This document shows, in pieces, positions 1 through 5,228 of a DNA stretch of 6,603 bases. A program made the position numbers and the translations under genes. The notes under the pieces are model-generated. The model did not search any database. It saw nothing but the letters and a program-made list of their open reading frames with translations, and was not told where the DNA came from. How positions within the stretch are numbered: the stretch's first letter is position 1; every line of letters begins with the position of its first letter. The stretch is from Caryophanales bacterium UBA6769 (GTDB taxonomy: Bacteria; Bacillota; Bacilli; Bacillales; UBA6769): assembly GCA_002453275.1 (NCBI GenBank), contig DKGN01000082.1, positions 1 through 6,603 on the forward strand, read 5' to 3'.

Positions 1-148
1 TGCCCATGGAAAGCGAAGTATTCGGTAGAAGCGGTCAGATCCAATTCATTACCGCACTGTATCGTTCAACAGCGAAAATAACGAGTAACACCAAATGTTA
101 TGACAACAGCTTTTTTAAAACTTTTTAAAATATTGGAAGGAGAACAAC
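1..148. other. Spacer upstream of tyrS, no supported gene
   Basis: This stretch holds no gene I can support. One plus frame is open from the window edge to a TAA at 79-81 and another to a TAA at 126-128; neither translation resembles a family I recognise, although either could be the tail of an upstream gene. A small hairpin, TAACA-CCAAA-TGTTA, lies at 86-100. A tandem decamer of the form (C/T)TTTTTAAAA fills 111-130. No T-box core (GGTGG-ACCGCG type) or antiterminator/terminator pair is visible, and no convincing sigma-A promoter is seen. Confidence 0.4.
135..142 (+). promoter_or_regulatory. Ribosome binding site of tyrS
   Basis: GGAAGGAG ends six bases before the ATG at 149. It fits the anti-Shine-Dalgarno sequence and supports this start, as does the alignment of the N-terminus with other bacillus tyrosyl-tRNA synthetases. 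Confidence 0.85.
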
Positions 149-1432
149 ATGGACATACTGCAAGATTTAGAAAATAGAGGATTGATTCAACAGACAACCG
201 ATCTTGACGGTCTTAAAAAACATTTAGCCGAAAATCAAGTGACATTATATTGTGGATTTGACCCTACAGCGGATAGTTTGCATATTGGTCATTTATTACC
301 TGTTACGATGTTAAAAAGGTTTCAACAAGCGGGACATCGCCCAATTGCCCTTATCGGTGGTGGAACAGGCATGATTGGAGATCCAAGTGGGAGAACAAGT
401 GAGCGCACGTTGAACGAGGAAAGCGTTGTGCATGGTTTTACTGAGAGCTTACGTAATCAACTTGGTAGATTGCTTAATTTTGAAGAAGGTACAAATGCAG
501 CAGTTGCGAGAAACAATCATGATTGGCTTTCGAAACTCACAATTATTGATTTTTTAAGAGAAGCAGGAAAGCATTTTACGGTAAACTACATGCTTGCAAA
601 AGACTCTGTGTCTTCTCGAATTGAAGACGGGATTTCATACACTGAATTTAGCTATATGCTTCTCCAGTCATTTGACTTCGCTCAGTTATATGCAGAAGAA
701 AATTGCACATTACAAATTGGCGGGAGTGATCAGTGGGGGAATATTACAGCTGGCCTAGAATATATTCGCCGTTCACGTGAGCATGAAGAGGATGAAGTAA
801 AAGCTTTTGGCCTCACGGTTCCACTCATTACAAAAGCAGATGGAACGAAATTTGGTAAAACAGCAGGTGGGGCGGTTTGGTTAGATGCTGATAAAACATC
901 ACCGTACGAATTTTATCAATTTTGGTTTAATACTGATGACCGTGACGTCGTTAAATTTTTAAAGTATTTTACATTTTTGGATTCTGAAGAAATTGAAGGG
1001 TTAGAAGAAGAAGTCGAGACTAATCCGGGGGCACGGGTCGCACAAAAACGTCTCGCAGAGGAAATGACAAAATTTGTGCATGGTGAAGACGCTTTGCAGC
1101 AGGCGATCAATATTTCTAAAGCCCTTTTTTCGGGAGACATCAAACAATTAACTCTCAATGAAATGGAACAAGCGTTTAGTGATGTTCCTTCTTACACTCT
1201 TGAATCGGATGAACCGATTGGCTTAGTTGACTTGCTTGTACAAAGTGAAATTAGCTCGTCAAAACGTCAAGCACGTGAGGACATTAACAATGGTGCAATT
1301 TATTTAAATGGTGAACGGACACAAGATATGAAACGAACGGTCACTCGTGATGATGCGATAGGACAACGGTTTACTATTATTCGTCGCGGAAGAAGACGGT
1401 ATTTTGTCATACACTGGGATGCCGCTACTTAA
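149..1432 (+). CDS. tyrS: Tyrosyl-tRNA synthetase (TyrRS), class I
   Basis: This cytoplasmic enzyme charges tRNA-Tyr with tyrosine through a tyrosyl-adenylate. The 427 residues match the usual length of bacterial TyrRS. The class I signature HIGH is at residues 45-48 and the KMSKS-equivalent KFGKT at 234-238. Tyrosine-pocket residues known from the Geobacillus enzyme fall at the same numbers here: Tyr34, Asp78, Tyr169, Gln173, Asp176 and Gln195. Position 51 is Pro, as in the B. subtilis enzyme, where Geobacillus has Thr. An S4-type RNA-binding domain occupies about residues 359-420 and should contact the tRNA. A few extra residues follow the conserved end. The gene stands alone, with a terminator 20 bases after its stop. 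Bacillus tyrS genes are commonly T-box controlled, but no T-box is seen just upstream. Confidence 0.97.
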   Translation: MDILQDLENRGLIQQTTDLDGLKKHLAENQVTLYCGFDPTADSLHIGHLLPVTMLKRFQQAGHRPIALIGGGTGMIGDPSGRTSERTLNEESVVHGFTESLRNQLGRLLNFEEGTNAAVARNNHDWLSKLTIIDFLREAGKHFTVNYMLAKDSVSSRIEDGISYTEFSYMLLQSFDFAQLYAEENCTLQIGGSDQWGNITAGLEYIRRSREHEEDEVKAFGLTVPLITKADGTKFGKTAGGAVWLDADKTSPYEFYQFWFNTDDRDVVKFLKYFTFLDSEEIEGLEEEVETNPGARVAQKRLAEEMTKFVHGEDALQQAINISKALFSGDIKQLTLNEMEQAFSDVPSYTLESDEPIGLVDLLVQSEISSSKRQAREDINNGAIYLNGERTQDMKRTVTRDDAIGQRFTIIRRGRRRYFVIHWDAAT

Positions 1433-1452
1433 ACAATCCGTGTTCTTTGAAT

Positions 1453-1526
1453 GCCCTTCATGTACAAAAGCAAGTTCTGCTTTAGTTATTAAGCTTGATT
1501 GCTTTTGTCCATAGAGGGCTTTTTTT
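1453..1526 (+). terminator. Rho-independent terminator of tyrS
   Basis: The arm at 1453-1473 pairs with the arm at 1499-1519 over 21 positions, broken only at three places (the TC/CT pair in the lower stem and one base further in). The loop is about 25 bases, and seven T follow at 1520-1526. It begins 20 bases after the tyrS stop. Read on the minus strand the same hairpin has no T-run after it, so it is probably a weak or no terminator for the convergent LysR gene. Confidence 0.85.
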
Positions 1527-1548
1527 GTGCCAGATTTAGCTTTTCATC

Positions 1549-2439
1549 TCACTCTTTCTCGAAAAAACTTGCAAAAGTTGAAAGGAATGAATGTATAATT
1601 GGTGATTTTTCATCCTTTCGGCATGCTAAAGATAGTTCCATCTTGACTGTATTATCTTTTAACTTACGAAAAACAACCCCTTCTTTTGGATGTTCTAACG
1701 CTAATTCTGAAACTAGGGAAACGCCTATTTCGGCGGAAACGAGAGTAAGAATAGTAAATACTCCTTCAGCTTCTTGAATTATATGTGGACTGAATCCTGC
1801 TCGGTGACACATCGATATGATTGTGTCATAGTAGCCTGGTCCAATCTTTCTAGGTGACATAATGAATGGTTGCTCTTTTAACTCGAGTAGGTCTAATGCA
1901 GAGTCTTCTTGTGCTAAAGAATGGGATAGTGGCAATGCAGCATAGAATGGCACTCGGTGAATAGTGCTTAAGTTTATTAATTCACTATCTATAGGTGGGG
2001 CGAGAATGCCAACATCAATTTGTTTATTATGCAAACCTTGTACTTGATCACTAGTTGATGACTGGTGTAACAACACTTTAATATTAGGGAATTTTGAGCG
2101 ATAAAAGCGTAGAAACTTTAATAATTTACTGCTCCACGATCCTGAAAATCCAATGATTAACTTTCCTTCTTCTCCACGATCGATACGACGGGCATCATCA
2201 CAAGCTCTATCGAGTGTGTTAAATAGATGATAAATATCCTCTAAAAAATTTTCCCCAGCGGCTGTAAGTTCGACAGAGCGGTTTGTCCGATTAAGTAGTT
2301 TTACGCCAACTTCTTCTTCCAATTGAGCAATCTGGTAACTTAGCGGTGGTTGACTAATGTTCAAACGTTTGGCAGCTTTACTAAAATGAAGTTCTTCTGC
2401 AACAGCTATGAAGTAACGTAAATGTCTAAGTTCCATCAT
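1549..2439 (-). CDS. LysR-type transcriptional regulator, CatM/BenM/AlsR-like
   Basis: A 296-residue DNA-binding regulator of normal LysR-family length. The winged helix-turn-helix is at the N-terminus; residues 19-41 include the family pattern FSKAAKRL-ISQPPLSYQI-QLE. A linker helix follows to about residue 90, then the two-lobed effector-binding domain (about 92-296), where family members sense small molecules, often aromatic or organic acids. The stretch GPGYYDTI-CHRAGF in the second half resembles the CatM/BenM group; this is a similarity judged by eye. It is divergent from the substrate-binding protein gene, the classical LysR arrangement, so it probably controls that gene and itself from the shared region. 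Two adjacent ATG codons (2437-2439 and 2434-2436) could each be the start; most relatives begin MELRHLRYF, which favours the second. Confidence 0.93.
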   Translation of the reverse strand: MMELRHLRYFIAVAEELHFSKAAKRLNISQPPLSYQIAQLEEEVGVKLLNRTNRSVELTAAGENFLEDIYHLFNTLDRACDDARRIDRGEEGKLIIGFSGSWSSKLLKFLRFYRSKFPNIKVLLHQSSTSDQVQGLHNKQIDVGILAPPIDSELINLSTIHRVPFYAALPLSHSLAQEDSALDLLELKEQPFIMSPRKIGPGYYDTIISMCHRAGFSPHIIQEAEGVFTILTLVSAEIGVSLVSELALEHPKEGVVFRKLKDNTVKMELSLACRKDEKSPIIHSFLSTFASFFEKE

Positions 2440-2443
2440 AAAG

Positions 2444-2451
2444 CCCCTCCT
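2444..2451 (-). promoter_or_regulatory. Ribosome binding site of the LysR gene
   Basis: On the minus strand this reads AGGAGGGG. AGGAGG ends six bases before the first of two adjacent ATG codons and nine before the second. Both spacings work, so the site does not decide between them. Confidence 0.85.
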
Positions 2452-2486
2452 AAAATTACTTTATCCTAATAATATTTTAAACATAT

Positions 2487-2502
2487 TAATTAAGCTTAAT
2501 TA
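2487..2502. promoter_or_regulatory. Perfect 16-base palindrome, candidate LysR operator
   Basis: TAATTAAGCTTAATTA reads identically on both strands. It lies in the divergent spacer 48 bases from the LysR start and contains T-N11-A spacings, the loose consensus of LysR-family operators. CTAATA at 2466-2471 and TATTAG at 2505-2510 form a further inverted pair, though around a different centre. Binding by the adjacent regulator is inferred from position and symmetry. The AT-rich background makes some chance symmetry likely. Confidence 0.45.
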
Positions 2503-2572
2503 TATATTAGACCAATAATAGTGCGTTTGTTAAGATGAAAACATAGAAAAATGTTTGTTATGAAAAGTATTA

Positions 2573-2586
2573 TGTAAGCGCATTCA
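2573..2586 (+). promoter_or_regulatory. cre-like site (CcpA) upstream of the binding-protein gene
   Basis: TGTAAGCGCATTCA fits the degenerate cre consensus WTGNAARCGNWWWCA throughout (with the preceding A) and the stricter TGWAANCGNTNWCA form at 13 of 14 positions. It sits directly after a possible -10 (TATTAT, 2568-2573), where bound CcpA would block initiation. This would make the transporter component subject to carbon catabolite repression. Assignment rests on consensus match only. Confidence 0.6.
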
Positions 2587-2760
2587 ACTATAGCTTTAAG
2601 AGGTGGGCTTGGCGTAAATAAGTTATTTTATAAGGGCGACTTAATTAGATGGAGGATGAACGGTCTCTCGGAAGTTGTCTTGATTATCCGACACATCATT
2701 ACATCACATGCGCATAGCGATGACCGAGTTTTTAATCGATCATGTAAGAACAATATTATA

Positions 2761-2770
2761 AAAGGAGTGA
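2761..2770 (+). promoter_or_regulatory. Ribosome binding site that fixes the binding-protein start
   Basis: AAAGGAGTGA is followed closely by the ATG at 2776. The upstream in-frame ATG at 2656 has GGAGG only two bases before it, too close for normal initiation. This site, together with the signal peptide that begins right after 2776, decides the start. Confidence 0.85.
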
Positions 2771-2775
2771 GAATA

Positions 2776-4335
2776 ATGGGAATGAATTCGAGATTTAAAT
2801 TATCTTTATTTATGATTTTGATAGTAGCTTTATTCGTAGTCGCTGGATGCAGTTCTTCGGTTAATAATGAGGGTAATGTAGGAGATGAGAATGAAAGCAG
2901 TGGTACACCAGTACAGGGTGGAGAACTAACGGTAGGCTATTATTCGGATGCAAGTAGCTACGATCCTTTGCTAGCTTCATCAGGGGGAGACGAATCGCTC
3001 TTATACCTAATTTATGATCGATTAATCGATTATGGGCCGGATTTTGAACCGATTCCAGGTTTAGCCGAATCATGGGAAAACATCGATAGTACAACTTGGG
3101 TTCTTAATCTTCAAAAAGGTGTAACCTTTCATGATGGAACAGACTTTGACGCTGAAGCAGTAAAATTGAATATAGAACGGGCAAATTCAGACAGCTCAAA
3201 CAAATCGGATCTAAACTCCATTGAATCTGTAGAGGTGACAGACTCACATACCGTGACCCTTCATTTGAATGAGCCCAATTCAGGTTTGCTCCAAGCATTG
3301 ATGACTGCAGCGGGAATGATGGTGAGCCCCACAGCCATTGAAAAACACGGTGATGAGTACGCTTTGCATCCGGTCGGAACAGGCCCATTTAAAATAGTAG
3401 ATCGCATTCCAGACCAAGAGATCAAATTTGAGAGATTTTCTGATCATTGGCGCGAAGATAAACCATATTTAGATGAGGTGACTGTAAAAGTAATGAAGGA
3501 AAGCACGATGGTTAACGCTCTGAAATCAGGTGAAGTAGATTTAATCGCACCTATTTCTGCAACGAATAAACAGGATTTAGAAGCATCAGCAAATATTAAA
3601 GTGAATGCTAGTCCTTCATTGAATTTTCAATATATTTATATAAATACAGCTTTACCGCCTTTGGATAATCAAAAAGTCCGACAAGCGTTACAATATGCGA
3701 TTGACAGAGAACAACTCGTTAACGCTATTCAATTTGGAGAAGGTGAGCCAGCTTTTGGTATTTTCCCTAAAGAGCATCCCGCTGTTTTAGCAGAAAGTGC
3801 GATTAAATATGATCAAGAAAAGGCGAAAAAATTGCTTGAAGAATCTGGTGTAGAGAATCTAGCATTTGATATGTTGGTTAAACCAGATTCATTTGATGTT
3901 AGAATTGCGGAGGCTGTGCAGGCGGCATTAGCTGAAGTTGGTATCGAAGTTAATATTAAGCCAACAGAAGTAACAAAACTTGTAGAACTTGCATTTAGTA
4001 AAGCGGAATATCCAGCTACATTAGCTAGAGCATCAGGTAGACCGGACCCTAATGCGTTGATATCTCTATATTATGATGAATCCAGCTTTTATAATCCAGG
4101 GGAACATGCAAATTCTGAACTTAAAACATTAATAAAAAAAGCTTCAGAGGAAATAGACGCTGATGAACGTATGAAATACATTGCTGAATCAAATCGAATT
4201 GCTATAGAAGAAGATGCAATGGGCATTCCATTATTTTTCGAACCAATGATCGTTGCTTTTAATGAGAATGTCAAAGGCTATGAACCACATCAATATGGAA
4301 AAGCTAGATTTCAGTTTGTATGGTTAGATAACTAA
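2776..4335 (+). CDS. ABC transporter substrate-binding lipoprotein, peptide/nickel (SBP family 5) type
   Basis: A 519-residue extracytoplasmic solute-binding protein of the DppA/OppA family, which captures peptides, nickel complexes or other small solutes for an ABC importer. The N-terminus is a lipoprotein signal peptide: basic residues at 6-8, a hydrophobic core at 9-22 and a lipobox VAGC with the acylated Cys at 25. A Ser/Asn/Gly/Glu-rich tether follows to about 47. The family-5 fold starts near GGELTVG (48-54), has the signature zone YDRLIDYG...GLAESWE (from residue 80) and the conserved VGTGPFKI (from 200), and ends normally. An in-frame ATG at 2656 would add 40 residues that spoil the signal peptide, so 2776 is chosen. 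No permease or ATPase gene follows. The divergent LysR gene and a cre-like site suggest inducible, glucose-repressed expression. The ligand cannot be read from sequence. Confidence 0.92.
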   Translation: MGMNSRFKLSLFMILIVALFVVAGCSSSVNNEGNVGDENESSGTPVQGGELTVGYYSDASSYDPLLASSGGDESLLYLIYDRLIDYGPDFEPIPGLAESWENIDSTTWVLNLQKGVTFHDGTDFDAEAVKLNIERANSDSSNKSDLNSIESVEVTDSHTVTLHLNEPNSGLLQALMTAAGMMVSPTAIEKHGDEYALHPVGTGPFKIVDRIPDQEIKFERFSDHWREDKPYLDEVTVKVMKESTMVNALKSGEVDLIAPISATNKQDLEASANIKVNASPSLNFQYIYINTALPPLDNQKVRQALQYAIDREQLVNAIQFGEGEPAFGIFPKEHPAVLAESAIKYDQEKAKKLLEESGVENLAFDMLVKPDSFDVRIAEAVQAALAEVGIEVNIKPTEVTKLVELAFSKAEYPATLARASGRPDPNALISLYYDESSFYNPGEHANSELKTLIKKASEEIDADERMKYIAESNRIAIEEDAMGIPLFFEPMIVAFNENVKGYEPHQYGKARFQFVWLDN

Positions 4336-4477
4336 TTAATTTATAAAAATAATAACGAGTAGATTAACACGCTGATAATTCATATCTGCTTTGATTAACA
4401 ATGGTCTCAAACATGAAATTTTAGGAAGTAGTTAAGTGAAAAAAGTTTTTTCTTTATAATAAATATCCCAAAAATTC
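4336..4477. other. Spacer after the binding-protein gene, no clear terminator
   Basis: No gene and no GC-rich terminator hairpin is visible. The only candidate is GAAAAAAGTTTTTTC at 4438-4452, a purely A/T stem with almost no loop, which would be very weak. Transcripts of the binding-protein gene may therefore run on, or end by another route. Confidence 0.4.
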
Positions 4478-4506
4478 TTGACACATTGAAAAGAACCAAT
4501 TATTAT
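4478..4506 (+). promoter_or_regulatory. Sigma-A type promoter of the TetR gene
   Basis: A perfect -35 TTGACA (4478-4483) is followed after 17 bases by TATTAT (4501-4506) as -10. An overlapping TATAAT (4504-4509) sits at 20 bases, less favourable. It lies about 50 bases upstream of the TetR start and is the best promoter in the window. It probably also serves the carboxyltransferase gene downstream. Confidence 0.8.
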
Positions 4507-4515
4507 AATTATAAA

Positions 4516-4533
4516 TTAGTTATTGATTACTAA
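4516..4533. promoter_or_regulatory. 18-base inverted repeat, candidate TetR-family operator
   Basis: TTAGTTATTGATTACTAA pairs at seven of nine positions around its centre (TTAGT...ACTAA arms). It lies just downstream of the -10, over the expected transcription start, the usual place for a TetR-family autorepression site. A second, 12-base palindrome (TTATAATTATAA, 4503-4514) overlaps the -10. No further copy of the TTAGT...ACTAA motif is seen in the window. Binding by the adjacent TetR protein is inferred. Confidence 0.6.
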
Positions 4534-4556
4534 CCATCCAAAGAATTGGAGCACAT

Positions 4557-5171
4557 ATGATGTTAAAGCAAAGGCGTTTGCCAGCAGAGGAAAGAAAAAT
4601 AGTCATTGTAAGAGCAGCAATTGATGTGTTTTCAGAATCAAACTATCGCGTCGCGAAAATATCAGATATCGCAGCACGTGCTGGTGTTACTGATCCAATG
4701 ATTTATAAGTTTTTCGATTCAAAAAAAGCACTTTTTGTAGAAGTTTTAACACTTACAAGTCGGAAAACGATCGAAAAGTTCGGTATTCAGAACTTTATTA
4801 CGGAAGACAGCCTTACAAACATTGAGAACTTCCGAAGAGTCTTGAAAAAAATGTTGCTCACTTATCTTAGTAGTATGAGAAAGTATCGAAGGGAACTAAA
4901 AATATTTTACCAAGCCATTTCGGAGATTGATGATCCCGATATTCAACAAGTCATCCGAGGTCATTACAATAATTTTGCTAGTATGATCAAACCTGTCTTT
5001 CAGCAAGCGGTTGATAAACGTATTTTAAGTGGACGTTTAGAGCCAGAAATGATCGCATGGGATATCAATGGTTTTATGATCCAACAAAATGCATTGTTTT
5101 TAGCAGATCTTTACAGCGAAAGAAATGCTGACGTGCTATTAACGGAGCGAATGAATTCTTGGTTTTCATAG
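4557..5171 (+). CDS. TetR/AcrR-family transcriptional regulator
   Basis: A 204-residue repressor of usual TetR length. The N-terminal three-helix DNA-binding domain spans about residues 12-60 and shows the family pattern: AAIDVFSE at 20-27, the helix-turn-helix ISDIAARAGVTDPMIYKFF at 35-53 and SKKALF at 55-60. The rest is a helical ligand-binding and dimerisation domain with no recognisable specificity. GGAG at 4548-4551 precedes two adjacent ATG codons at 4557 and 4560; either may be used. It has its own promoter with an inverted repeat over the start region, so it is probably autoregulated. The carboxyltransferase gene follows in the same direction after 57 bases without a clear promoter, suggesting co-transcription and that the ligand is an acyl-CoA or related metabolite. 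That role is inference; related arrangements are known for fatty-acid and branched-chain catabolism regulators. Confidence 0.92.
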   Translation: MMLKQRRLPAEERKIVIVRAAIDVFSESNYRVAKISDIAARAGVTDPMIYKFFDSKKALFVEVLTLTSRKTIEKFGIQNFITEDSLTNIENFRRVLKKMLLTYLSSMRKYRRELKIFYQAISEIDDPDIQQVIRGHYNNFASMIKPVFQQAVDKRILSGRLEPEMIAWDINGFMIQQNALFLADLYSERNADVLLTERMNSWFS

Positions 5172-5191
5172 AGAAGAATTTTCAACTTATA

Positions 5192-5205
5192 TGTAAGCGT
5201 TGTCA
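5192..5205 (+). promoter_or_regulatory. cre site (CcpA), full consensus match, before the carboxyltransferase gene
   Basis: TGTAAGCGTTGTCA matches TGWAANCGNTNWCA at all 14 positions. It lies 20 bases after the TetR stop and 23 before the carboxyltransferase start. No strong promoter is seen between the two genes, so CcpA would act here either as a roadblock to transcription from the TetR promoter or on an unrecognised promoter. Confidence 0.75.
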
Positions 5206-5210
5206 ATATA

Positions 5211-5220
5211 GGGTGGGGGG
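5211..5220 (+). promoter_or_regulatory. G-rich ribosome binding site of the carboxyltransferase gene
   Basis: GGGTGGGGGG ends eight bases before the ATG at 5229. It pairs with the 16S rRNA tail through a G-U wobble instead of the canonical AGGAGG, an unusual version for this sequence. Confidence 0.7.
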
Positions 5221-5228
5221 AATTAACA

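Larger units (their letters stand above)
2440..2775. other. Divergent regulatory region between LysR and binding-protein genes
   Basis: This 336-base gene-free stretch separates two divergent genes. From left to right it holds the LysR ribosome binding site, an AT-rich block with a perfect palindrome (2487-2502), a cre-like site (2573-2586) and a long leader of the binding-protein gene. A possible -10, TATTAT at 2568-2573, abuts the cre site, but no good -35 lies at the right distance, as is usual for activator-dependent promoters. A 22-codon frame (2649-2717) and an in-frame extension of the binding protein (from 2656) exist in the leader; neither is convincing as a gene. Confidence 0.6.

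Noticed and set aside
1..128. Plus-strand frames open from the window edge (to 81 and to 128) as the tail of an upstream gene
   Set aside because: Neither translation resembles a known protein and they cannot both be right. Too short to call.
111..130. Tandem TTTTTAAAA decamer before tyrS as a terminator or promoter element
   Set aside because: No GC stem precedes the T-run and no matching -35/-10 pair is present. Probably AT-rich spacer.
1499..1777. Plus-strand open frame of about 90 codons
   Set aside because: It starts inside the terminator stem and then runs antisense to the 3' end of the LysR gene. No ribosome binding site and no family resemblance.
2649..2717. 22-codon frame in the leader as a possible leader peptide
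   Set aside because: No properly spaced ribosome binding site and no run of regulatory codons. Kept only as part of the speculative leader finding.
2656..2775. 40-residue N-terminal extension of the substrate-binding protein from an upstream in-frame ATG
   Set aside because: GGAGG lies only two bases before that ATG, and the extension would bury a perfect lipoprotein signal peptide inside the protein. The ATG at 2776 has a well-spaced ribosome binding site.
2861..3388. Minus-strand open frames opposite the binding-protein gene
   Set aside because: Shadows of a well-supported coding region, without ribosome binding sites or recognisable products.
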